The translations under genes and the position numbers were made by a program. The notes under the pieces are model-generated. The model had not been told where the DNA came from, ran no database searches, and saw only the letters and a list, made by a program, of their open reading frames with translations. This document shows positions 6,890 through 13,607 of a DNA stretch of 13,607 bases, one piece after another. Source of the stretch: JAAEEP01 sp035529155 (GTDB taxonomy: Archaea > Thermoplasmatota > Thermoplasmata > Methanomassiliicoccales > JAAEEP01); the NCBI GenBank assembly GCA_035529155.1, contig DATKXF010000147.1:1-13607 (forward strand). Reading direction: 5' to 3'. Every line of letters begins with the position of its first letter. Positions within the stretch are counted from its first letter, which is position 1.

Positions 6890-8435
6890 AGATATACTCC
6901 TCACCCTTGGTCTTCCTCCACTCCTCTATGGGCACGGAGTACTTCTTCTCTATGCGGGTACGATAGGTCGGACCACCGTTGTACGCGCAGAAAGGAATGA
7001 TGCTGTTGTCAGGCGTGACGTAGTGGATTACGCAGCGCTTCACGCGCTCGATGTCGTAGTTGTATCCGTCCTGGAAGTGCATACCGCCCACGAACATCAT
7101 GTTCCATGAGAACTCGGAAAGTCCTTCCTTGGTATCGTCACTGAACACTGTCTGCATGGTCTTCAGGAACTTGGTCATGGAGAGGTCCTCGGGCAGGTTC
7201 TCCTTGATTATGGACTTCTTAAGTATGGAGAACGCCTTGAGCTTGGACAGGGTTATGCTCTTCCCGCCTTCCATTTCTTTGGTGAGCTTCAAAAGGCCAT
7301 CGAGCAGCTTCTCGGCATCGATGAATCTGGTGATGGGAATGACCTTCCCGTCCTGTATGAACAGATAGGTGGCAAGACCGCAGTGCGGGTGTGCGGTGAA
7401 TGTGACCTTGTCCTCATGGAGGAGTGCGGAGACGAAGGTGGATATCGGGGCCACCACGGGAACCGGATACCAATCGTCGTTGGTGGTGTAACCTGTCTGA
7501 TCGTTTACGTCGTGGACCAGGTCAGTCAGGGTGTAGCGCTCCTTCTCTCTCTGCTCCTTGCTGATCCTTCCGGTGAATGCCACTGGCTGGAAGTTGATGC
7601 CTCTTATCACATCACGGTTCTTTATCGCGAACTCGAGGATGGGACCGACCTGATCGTCGTTGATTCCCTTCACGATGGTGGGAACCAGCACGATCGAGGG
7701 GGGCTTTTCCAGTGCCTTGACGTTCTCGATAGCTTTCAGCTTGGTCTCCAGCATTGGCTTGCCCCGGGCCACCACGTAGATGTCCTCACGGAGGCCGTCG
7801 AACTGAAGGTAGATGGTGTTCAGGCCTGCCTCGGCACACTTCCTGGCGAAATCGGGGTCATTGGCTAACTTCACCCCGTTGGTCGCGATCTGGACCTGCG
7901 CGAACCCCATCTCCTTCGCTTTCTTTATGACATCGAAGAACCTGGGGTATATGGTGGGCTCTCCTCCGGCGAACTGGATAGCAGTGCATGGAACTGGCCT
8001 TTCATCCCTCAGCGTCTGCATCATCTGGACGACCTCATCGTAGGAAGGCTCGTACACGTACCCTGCGGCGTTCGCATTGGCGAAGCAGATAGGGCACTTC
8101 ATATTGCAGCGGTTGGTCAGATCGAGGTTTGCGAGTGAGGTATGGCTAAGGTGAAGTTGGCAGAGGCCGCAGTCATCAGGGCAGACCTTCGCATCGGGGA
8201 TCAGGGGATTGGAAACGCCCACTCCGTCGAAGGCCAGGCTCTCGGCTTTGAGGTAGAGGTCCACATCCGACCAGTACACATCGGTTATCTTTCCGTGGTC
8301 GGGGCATTCCTTCTCCATCAGGACCTTGCCATCCTTCTCGAAGATGGTTGCGGTAATGATCCTACCGCACTCGGGACAAAGGGACCCCGTTTGTTTTGGA
8401 AGCCCCTTCTTGAGTTTACTTTCCTGAATTAACAT
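6888..8435 (-). CDS. tes: radical SAM enzyme, tetraether lipid synthase (Tes) type
   Basis: A 515-residue radical SAM protein resembling Methanocaldococcus MJ0619, the characterised tetraether lipid synthase that joins the ends of archaeol chains into membrane-spanning lipids. Seen in order: an N-terminal iron-site region with CPEC (C20, C23) and ECPDHG (C44); CPDDCGLC (C85, C89, C92), a candidate auxiliary-cluster site; the radical SAM motif CNMKCPIC (C110, C114, C117); FAGGEPT (GGEP 157-160) for SAM binding; a TIM-barrel core to about 330; and C-terminal cysteines C352, C468 and C483 as possible further ligands. The cysteine richness fits the several iron sites known in Tes. It heads an operon with ferredoxin and geranylgeranyl reductase, which strongly supports a lipid role. 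The ATG at 8435 has only a weak GGGAT upstream and a short predicted leader. The wider MJ0619-like family also includes enzymes with other substrates, so the exact reaction is inferred. Confidence 0.85.
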   Translation of the reverse strand: MLIQESKLKKGLPKQTGSLCPECGRIITATIFEKDGKVLMEKECPDHGKITDVYWSDVDLYLKAESLAFDGVGVSNPLIPDAKVCPDDCGLCQLHLSHTSLANLDLTNRCNMKCPICFANANAAGYVYEPSYDEVVQMMQTLRDERPVPCTAIQFAGGEPTIYPRFFDVIKKAKEMGFAQVQIATNGVKLANDPDFARKCAEAGLNTIYLQFDGLREDIYVVARGKPMLETKLKAIENVKALEKPPSIVLVPTIVKGINDDQVGPILEFAIKNRDVIRGINFQPVAFTGRISKEQREKERYTLTDLVHDVNDQTGYTTNDDWYPVPVVAPISTFVSALLHEDKVTFTAHPHCGLATYLFIQDGKVIPITRFIDAEKLLDGLLKLTKEMEGGKSITLSKLKAFSILKKSIIKENLPEDLSMTKFLKTMQTVFSDDTKEGLSEFSWNMMFVGGMHFQDGYNYDIERVKRCVIHYVTPDNSIIPFCAYNGGPTYRTRIEKKYSVPIEEWRKTKGEEYI

Positions 8436-8469
8436 GAATACATCCCGGGGATTGAATTGAAAGGTAATG

Positions 8470-8477
8470 ATTTAATA
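8470..8477. promoter_or_regulatory. shared AT-rich core promoter between the Tes operon and the TrmB-type gene
   Basis: ATTTAATA reads as TATTAAAT on the minus strand and can serve as a TATA box both ways. A 26-base spacing predicts starts near 8447 (minus, leader about 12 bases to ATG 8435) and near 8500 (plus, leader about 10 bases to ATG 8510). It is the clearest AT-rich block in the 74-base divergent region. Whether one box truly serves both genes is inference. Confidence 0.5.
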
Positions 8478-8481
8478 CTTA

Positions 8482-8500
8482 TGTAGTTGGTATAGCTACA
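8482..8500. promoter_or_regulatory. candidate operator, inverted repeat TGTAG-N9-CTACA
   Basis: Two perfect 5-base arms, TGTAG (8482-8486) and CTACA (8496-8500), are separated by TTGGTATAG. The repeat lies between the AT-rich box and the TrmB-type start, so it is downstream of the box for the regulator gene and upstream of it for the Tes operon. A dimeric HTH protein could bind here. The arms are short and could be chance. Confidence 0.4.
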
Positions 8501-8509
8501 CGTAATCCC

Positions 8510-9253
8510 ATGGATTTCTTGAACATTTTCAACATGGATGCCGGTACCCTGGAGGAGGAATACGAATCCGTATCCATGGCCCTCAAGAAACTGGGTCTTT
8601 CCGAATACGAGGCGAAGACATACATCGCACTCGTCACCATGGACCTGGGATCTGCGGAGGCAATCGGAGAAACGGCTGGTATTCCTCGCACTTCAGCCTA
8701 CAAAGTGCTCCAATCACTGGAGGAGAAGGGATTCGTCACCTCTATCGAGGGAAGACCGACAATCTTCCATCCAGTTCCTCCACTGGAGATCAAGATGGAA
8801 ATTGTCGAAGAGATTTCCGAGGTCTTCGACAAGCTGAACGAGGTACAGGGGATTCTGAGCGAAAGAGGAGTTCCACAGCTAGTGTTCACAATAGTAGGAA
8901 AGGAGAAAGTGCTCGCCAAGATCGGTGATATACTCGATTCATCACTAAGCAGCTTCATCATCTCCAGCCCCCAGATCCGGGTCATCAGACAGATTCACGG
9001 GACGAAATTCAGAGAAGCGGTGAAGAGGGGCGTGGATGTCACTATCATTACCGAACCATTCGTCAAGGTGCCATCCAACATTAAGCTCCATCGAAGAACG
9101 GGATTGCTGGCCACGGATGTATTCAGTGATGGGGAGATCGCGCTCATAGCCACCCCAGACCTTTCTCTTTGCGGGTTCACGGACAATCCATTCCTCGTCG
9201 AACATCTGGAGAGCTTTCTCAGGATATCAATGGAGCAGCTGGGACAGGATTGA
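8510..9253 (+). CDS. TrmB-type transcriptional regulator with PLD-like effector domain
   Basis: A 247-residue DNA-binding protein. An N-terminal winged HTH spans about residues 22-90: ALKKLGLSEYEAKTYIAL opens it and IPRTSAYKVLQSLEEKGFV (58-76) holds the recognition helix, a typical TrmB pattern. A likely coiled coil follows (about 92-118), then a C-terminal domain (about 125-240) with FIISSPQIRVI, VTIITEPF and SDGEIALIATPDLSLCGFTDN, resembling the PLD-like domain of TrmB-type proteins. TrmB relatives sense sugars or other small molecules and either activate or repress depending on where their site lies; the effector here is unknown. The first ATG (8510) is used; ATG 8534 and ATG 8576 are in frame, but the HTH begins soon after the latter. 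It is divergent from the Tes operon, so a role there is plausible. Its stop is only 2 bases from the antiporter stop, tail to tail. Confidence 0.88.
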   Translation: MDFLNIFNMDAGTLEEEYESVSMALKKLGLSEYEAKTYIALVTMDLGSAEAIGETAGIPRTSAYKVLQSLEEKGFVTSIEGRPTIFHPVPPLEIKMEIVEEISEVFDKLNEVQGILSERGVPQLVFTIVGKEKVLAKIGDILDSSLSSFIISSPQIRVIRQIHGTKFREAVKRGVDVTIITEPFVKVPSNIKLHRRTGLLATDVFSDGEIALIATPDLSLCGFTDNPFLVEHLESFLRISMEQLGQD

Positions 9254-9255
9254 GG

Positions 9256-10614
9256 TCATTCCTCCAGATCGATGATGTCTGAGTCCGATGTGTCTTTGGA
9301 ATTCGTTCCATTAAGGTCGCGCTGTTCAAGCCACCGGGCCGCATACCTGCTTCTCGAGATGAGGTTCATTCTCTTCTGCTGCTCAGGAGTCGGCGCTGCA
9401 TTCTCTATGGTGAAAGACCCAATGGATGCCATGATCGTGGTGAGGACTATCACTACCAAGGTCACGCTCAGGAAGGCGGCACCCACTTCGAGACTCACCA
9501 CGCCAAGGGCCAGTGGATAGGATGCCAGTACAGCCGCGCTCAGTCCACGGGGCATCATGAAGAACACCGCCATCTTATTGGGCCTGGTGAGCCTGAGCAC
9601 CGAGGAAGTGATATTCGCGGCAAGGAACCTCACTCCGACCAGACCTAGGAATATGCCCAGCGCCAGAACGATGTAGGTTGTATCCACGGGTGTCACGCTG
9701 AAGACTATTCCAAGGTAGACGAAGAAGAAGGTTCTGACGAAGAAGGATATCTCGCAGTGGAACTGTCTGATCTCCTCGTTGAAATGATACTCTCCCTTGA
9801 ACTTCTTGAGTATCCGGGCGAACTCCTCCTTGTTGCCCAGGACCAGTCCGAACACGAGGGCGGCGATGGCTCCCACGCCGATCTGGCCCACCAGGATGTC
9901 CGTTAGGGCGTACATTATCAACAGTACAGCGATGGTCACCATGTAGGAGAACGGCTGCCCGTTGAGCTTTGCCAGGATCCTCAACCAGAAGATGCCGAAG
10001 ATCAGACCGATCATGAAGGAGACGAAGAACGCCGCCGCCAGACCCTGAATCGTCGGTCCCAGATCACCAGTGTGGGTCTGCATGAGGAGAATGATGGACA
10101 TTGCCATCACAATGACAATGACATCGGTCAGGGCTGACTCGATGGTGAGCAACGTGCGCGTCTTAGGTGAGACCCTCAGTCGGTTTACCAGCGGGATCAC
10201 CACCGCCCCGCTCGTTCCACCGAGTATCGCTCCCAGAAGCAGTGAGGTCATGAAGTCCCACCCCATCATAATGAAGGCGATGGCCGTGACGATCATTATG
10301 GATAGAACGAAGGCTACTATGGTATGCATCATGGTCCTGGTCAGCGAACCGAGGACCTGATCATAGTTCAGGCCGAGACCGCCGTCGAACATTATCATTG
10401 CCAGAGCCAACGCTGCCAGGAATGGGGCCATCTGCTCAATGATGACGAACATGTCATTGTCGATAATGCCCAGCATACCCGGGCCTATCAAGTATCCAAG
10501 AAGTATGAGGATCAGGACATCCGGTATCTTTGATTTGTTGAACAGCAGGTTTGAGACGAACCCAATTATTATGATTGCCCCAATGGCCAAGAAAGCCATG
10601 ACTACAGAAAGCAT
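9256..10614 (-). CDS. CPA-type monovalent cation/proton antiporter (NhaP/KefB-like)
   Basis: A 452-residue membrane protein with about 12 hydrophobic helices filling residues 1-400, exchanging Na+ or K+ for protons. Seen: IPDVLILILLGYLIGPG (30-46), the FDGGLGLN turn (D77), LGGTSGAVVIPLV (discontinuous helix, about 131-143), the ion-binding segment TIESALTDVIVIV (E159, T163, D164), and MMPRGLSAAVLA with R356 as in the CPA1 family. The essential Asp is preceded by Thr rather than the Asn of electroneutral NhaP or the Asp of electrogenic NapA types. A charged soluble tail of about 45 residues ends the protein; it has no complete TrkA or RCK domain. GAGG lies 7-8 bases before the ATG at 10614. 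Ion preference cannot be told from sequence. Confidence 0.9.
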   Translation of the reverse strand: MLSVVMAFLAIGAIIIIGFVSNLLFNKSKIPDVLILILLGYLIGPGMLGIIDNDMFVIIEQMAPFLAALALAMIMFDGGLGLNYDQVLGSLTRTMMHTIVAFVLSIMIVTAIAFIMMGWDFMTSLLLGAILGGTSGAVVIPLVNRLRVSPKTRTLLTIESALTDVIVIVMAMSIILLMQTHTGDLGPTIQGLAAAFFVSFMIGLIFGIFWLRILAKLNGQPFSYMVTIAVLLIMYALTDILVGQIGVGAIAALVFGLVLGNKEEFARILKKFKGEYHFNEEIRQFHCEISFFVRTFFFVYLGIVFSVTPVDTTYIVLALGIFLGLVGVRFLAANITSSVLRLTRPNKMAVFFMMPRGLSAAVLASYPLALGVVSLEVGAAFLSVTLVVIVLTTIMASIGSFTIENAAPTPEQQKRMNLISRSRYAARWLEQRDLNGTNSKDTSDSDIIDLEE

Positions 10615-10647
10615 CCCAATCCTCTTCTCGGAGCATTAATCGAATCC

Positions 10648-10656
10648 TATAATAGA
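10648..10656 (-). promoter_or_regulatory. TATA-like box for the antiporter gene
   Basis: On the minus strand TATTATAGG lies about 38 bases before ATG 10614. Normal archaeal spacing puts the transcript start near 10625, giving a leader of about 10 bases that keeps the GAGG site. Confidence 0.45.
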
Positions 10657-10701
10657 TTTCCTGAGTCAATTCCGCCTGATGAATCCATGCCGTATGTAGC
10701 A

Positions 10702-10715
10702 TGCAGGTAGCTGCA
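10702..10715. repeat. inverted repeat TGCAG-N4-CTGCA in the divergent region
   Basis: Perfect 5-base arms around GTAG lie 5 bases before the TATA-like box of the large surface-protein gene and between two divergent genes. It could be an operator or part of the upstream promoter element. The palindrome is short, so chance is possible. Confidence 0.3.
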
Positions 10716-10719
10716 GGGC

Positions 10720-10727
10720 TTTTTATC
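10720..10727 (+). promoter_or_regulatory. TATA-like box for a probably leaderless transcript
   Basis: TTTTTATC is centred about 25-26 bases before GTG 10749, the distance expected if transcription begins at the start codon itself. This favours GTG 10749 over the in-frame ATG 10701, which would lie upstream of the predicted transcript start. Confidence 0.5.
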
Positions 10728-10748
10728 TCTCTCGGACTAGCCATTCCA

Positions 10749-13607
10749 GTGAGCAAGAAAAGATTCGACTCGATTGCCATTTCGGGGTCAAGAAGATTCG
10801 CGACGGGTCGGTGGCGAAGGGCTCAAATGCCTTTCTCCGTGGCGGCCGTGCTTCTCCTCGTTCTTTCCAGTTGTTCGATAGCCCTCGTCTACCAGGCCGA
10901 TCTCAGAGAGGACTCAAACCCTATCCCGTTGGAGATCGCCCAGGAGATGTCAAGAACGGCTGATGAGGTCTCATTCGACCTTCAGGAGGTCGCATATTCC
11001 AAGGCCATCGATTCCGTAAGGTCCACTAGTGATGTGAACGAAAGCGCCATGATGGCGAAGTTCTCCTTATCGCTCTCCGAGTACGTTAGGACCAACTATC
11101 CTCGGGGCGTGGACGGGTTCTTTGTCAGGGTGAATGCTTCCAATGCCACTATGGTATTCATGCGGACCTGTATGGAGGAATTGTATCCCGAGCTCGAATG
11201 TGATTATGCCAGTTACAACATTACGACCGTCCCTGCATACTTCACAATTACGGGAAATGTCACCATCGTGATCGAGGGATACGGTGGAATGGTCATCCAG
11301 CGAGATGATCTCGATATTGGCCTGTACCTTCCATTCCCACTGCTGGCGAACCGGATCGAGGCCATCGCGCAGGCGCTCAGTGGAGGAAGGTGCGAGTTCG
11401 AGAACATAGTGAGGTACGAGCTCTCGGCACTGGCCCAGGACCGGGTCCTGAGGGGATATGGGCTTAGTTCAAGAAATGGAGGGATGGGCACCTCAGAGGT
11501 GGTAACCGAGGAGGATGTGCTCAAGGCACTGAATCTCGCTTTGCTTCTGGAGCAGAGGAAGTATCTGAGGTCTGTAGACCCCTCCCTCATCTCCTGGATG
11601 GAAAACAAGTGGGAAGGTGACCACACCGCATTGAACAGATCCCTGGAAGGCGGCAAGGTGGACCCCGCCGATCTCATGCTCTCATCGTACGGTTCCTTGG
11701 AGTACGACACGGGGCTCATACTCGCACAGAGCCTGTTCGCCATCTCCGATGTTCTTGTACTCAAATGGCTGGAGTCCCTTCATGTTCTGGATATCGCGGA
11801 GGGGCTGGAAACCTTGCTCGAGTTGGGGGAGCTCAACCTCAACGGGCTAATCGAGCGCTGTTTTGGCGTGGATCTGCTTCAGGAGGGAATGATCGAATGG
11901 ATATCGGAAAGGATGGCGGAATTCGGATACCTGGAGGAGAGCTACAGATACATGCACTTCAAATCCCAAGATGGAAAGATCACTGTTCCAGATCATCCCT
12001 TTACGGTCGTGAACGATCTGAATCAGATTTACGAGCTGGAGCTTGGAGGCGATTACGAGGTGGATTTTCCATCGGTGGACATATTCTCATCGTCAGCCTG
12101 GGGTGACTTTCTGGAGGGATGGAAACGCTCCTCATTCCAGCTCGGGGACACCCTGAGGCAGTTCGTGAAGCAGGTGGCGCTTGGCATATCCTCCCATTTC
12201 GAAACACCATCGGTCCGGATGGAGTTGGACCCGCTGGATGGCCAGAGCCCTCTGGATCGTCTTACAGACTCGTTGAAGATCATAGTGGACCGGGATTGGC
12301 TCGCACCCGTTATCGCGGAGGCGGAGGAGAGCGTGGGACTCGTAGACACCATGGCAGAGGAGCTGTTCTCCTTCATCGACGCCAACTGGAGAGACATACT
12401 GGGTACCGAGGAATCACTGGATGCTGCAATTACGCAGATTGCTCGAAATATGGTGAACGAGACCTCCGATTCCGTTCCATACATGGGTGAAGGGTCCAGA
12501 AGGATGATGGAGCTCGAGTTGAGGAGCTACTTCACCAGCTCGACGACCTGGAATTTGATGGACGGTCTGGAAGAAGAGTACAGGCGGGCATCATCCTGGA
12601 GATTTGAGGCGATGAGGGATGTTTTTGCGGAGCAGGTCCTTCAAAGTCCCCTAGGCGAGGTCTCCGGCCTCTTGTCGGACCTCGTCTCAGGCTCTTTGCA
12701 GGGAGTTCCAGGGGTAGAGAATGCACTAGCAGGATATGTTCAAGGACAGATCTCCCAGATAAGGGACAGCTTCGAATTGAGATGCGACAGGATATTGATC
12801 CCAATTCCCTCGAGGTCTGATTTCACCATTTTTCTGAAAGACTGCGATATGCGGGAGACGATCCAGGCTCAAGGTGGCCCGGTGGATTCTGAGGGCGACG
12901 ATCGAATCGAGATAGGCATAAGGATGCCCTGGGACCACCCTAGGGATGATCTCTATCCCAACACACATATGACAGAGATGAGCGAACAGTCTCTGGCACC
13001 ATATGTGACACAGTGGACGATTTCAGTGAACGGGGATATTCAGGTATCAGCAAGCCCTCTGGAATCCTCCAACAGGTTCCTGGACGGGGAGACACCCACC
13101 TGTGAGAGGCAGGTTAGGATATCCACAGAGTTCACCATCACCGTGAACACTGGATGGGCTCTTCAAGGGGTCGATTACTCCCCCACATCCACCTTGATGG
13201 GGGAGGTAAGCAAGTTCATGCAGGGCGTATGGGATGGCATCATAGATGCCCTGAAGTACGTGGCCAATGGCATCACGACGGCATTCAATTTCTTCAAGGG
13301 CATGTTCTCCACGCTTCTCTCTTACTCCATGAAGGGGATGGAATACCTATCACAGGCGCTGCAGGTAATGGTCTCCGGCCTTCAAGGCCTTCTCAAGGGA
13401 GCAGCGGATACCGCGCTCAATCTGATAGTAAAATTTGTGGAATCGGTGCTGGGCACTATAGAGTTCAACACGACCATATTTGGCTTGAGATTCTCGGTCC
13501 AGACCAACGCACCTGATCTTGCCCTGGGAGTGACCAAGGATCTGCTCAAGGTGACCTTCTCCTTCTCGGTGATGGGGACGACCATCTCGCTAGCAAATCG
13601 GCTGGTG
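10749..13607 (+). CDS. large membrane-anchored extracytoplasmic protein, DUF7286-like layout, C-terminus off window
   Basis: An open frame of 953 codons runs from GTG 10749 to the right edge without a stop. Residues 1-26 are basic (KKRF, SRRF, GRWRRAQ), then one hydrophobic helix (about 28-48, PFSVAAVLLLVLSSCSIALV), then a mostly polar external chain with sequons such as NASNAT, NIT, NVT, NRS and NET. This predicts an N-in, single-anchor surface protein. The segment from 220 to 290 ends in LNLALLLEQRKYLRSVDPS. The overall plan recalls haloarchaeal DUF7286-type proteins linked with type IV pilus-like or secretion gene sets; that is a recollection, not a search. Near residues 815-895 lies a run of amphipathic, Gly/Phe-rich helices, followed by beta-like stretches. 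Codon 27 (ATG 10827) is a later possible start, but it would discard the positive charges. Function unknown. Confidence 0.8.
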   Translation, partial: MSKKRFDSIAISGSRRFATGRWRRAQMPFSVAAVLLLVLSSCSIALVYQADLREDSNPIPLEIAQEMSRTADEVSFDLQEVAYSKAIDSVRSTSDVNESAMMAKFSLSLSEYVRTNYPRGVDGFFVRVNASNATMVFMRTCMEELYPELECDYASYNITTVPAYFTITGNVTIVIEGYGGMVIQRDDLDIGLYLPFPLLANRIEAIAQALSGGRCEFENIVRYELSALAQDRVLRGYGLSSRNGGMGTSEVVTEEDVLKALNLALLLEQRKYLRSVDPSLISWMENKWEGDHTALNRSLEGGKVDPADLMLSSYGSLEYDTGLILAQSLFAISDVLVLKWLESLHVLDIAEGLETLLELGELNLNGLIERCFGVDLLQEGMIEWISERMAEFGYLEESYRYMHFKSQDGKITVPDHPFTVVNDLNQIYELELGGDYEVDFPSVDIFSSSAWGDFLEGWKRSSFQLGDTLRQFVKQVALGISSHFETPSVRMELDPLDGQSPLDRLTDSLKIIVDRDWLAPVIAEAEESVGLVDTMAEELFSFIDANWRDILGTEESLDAAITQIARNMVNETSDSVPYMGEGSRRMMELELRSYFTSSTTWNLMDGLEEEYRRASSWRFEAMRDVFAEQVLQSPLGEVSGLLSDLVSGSLQGVPGVENALAGYVQGQISQIRDSFELRCDRILIPIPSRSDFTIFLKDCDMRETIQAQGGPVDSEGDDRIEIGIRMPWDHPRDDLYPNTHMTEMSEQSLAPYVTQWTISVNGDIQVSASPLESSNRFLDGETPTCERQVRISTEFTITVNTGWALQGVDYSPTSTLMGEVSKFMQGVWDGIIDALKYVANGITTAFNFFKGMFSTLLSYSMKGMEYLSQALQVMVSGLQGLLKGAADTALNLIVKFVESVLGTIEFNTTIFGLRFSVQTNAPDLALGVTKDLLKVTFSFSVMGTTISLANRLV

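Noticed and set aside
10769..10797. Possible Tat signal (SRRF) and lipobox-like LSSC at the N-terminus of the large surface protein
   Set aside because: The twin arginine lacks the expected following residues and spacing to the helix, and the Cys lies within the hydrophobic helix with more hydrophobic residues after it, so a simple anchor is more likely.
11213..11764. Antisense open frame of 183 codons and several others opposite the large surface-protein gene
   Set aside because: Ser/Arg/Pro-rich shadow translations. The plus-strand frame is open from 10749 to the window edge and has a coherent anchor and sequons.
1..13607. Search for CRISPR repeats, transposase genes, tRNA or rRNA genes and attachment sites
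   Set aside because: No regularly spaced repeats, transposase motifs, cloverleaf sequences or rRNA-like stretches were recognised by reading; a computed search was not possible.

Overview
The window looks like archaeal chromosomal DNA. It has a mevalonate kinase, an FAD-dependent digeranylgeranylglycerophospholipid (geranylgeranyl) reductase and a radical SAM enzyme of the tetraether lipid synthase (Tes, MJ0619-like) type, so the host should make isoprenoid ether lipids, probably membrane-spanning GDGTs. TATA-like boxes about 25 bases before starts, very short leaders, GTG starts and a TrmB-type regulator also fit Archaea. Base composition is moderate (roughly half G+C by eye). A Euryarchaeota or Thermoplasmatota-like lineage is plausible but not proven; there is no rRNA, tRNA, insertion sequence, CRISPR array or phage module.

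Layout. (1) 1-2533, minus: a large MMPL/RND-type membrane protein with a GTG start, cut by the left edge, carrying an unusually large extracytoplasmic loop. (2) 2772-3899, plus: a class I aminotransferase close to archaeal aspartate aminotransferases such as MJ0001. (3) 4026-4526, plus: an unrecognised acidic protein. (4) 4575-5498, plus: mevalonate kinase. (5) 8435-5521, minus: a tight three-gene operon of a Tes-like radical SAM enzyme, a 57-residue 2[4Fe-4S] ferredoxin and geranylgeranyl reductase, with 9 bases between the first two genes and an ATGA overlap between the last two. (6) 8510-9253, plus: a TrmB-type regulator with a PLD-like sensor domain, divergent from the lipid operon across a 74-base region. 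(7) 10614-9256, minus: a CPA-type cation/proton antiporter with Thr-Asp in place of Asn-Asp. (8) 10749-13607, plus: at least 953 codons of a secreted or membrane-anchored protein cut by the right edge.

How they fit together. The centre (4575-9253) reads as an ether-lipid island. Mevalonate kinase feeds isoprenoid precursor synthesis, geranylgeranyl reductase saturates the phytanyl chains, and the Tes-like enzyme would join chain ends into tetraethers. The small ferredoxin between the two redox enzymes is a natural shared electron donor. The TrmB-type protein, with an inverted repeat beside a shared AT-rich promoter core, is a candidate regulator of this operon and of itself. The MMPL protein, the antiporter and the large surface protein are all envelope proteins, but their link to the lipid genes is only proximity.
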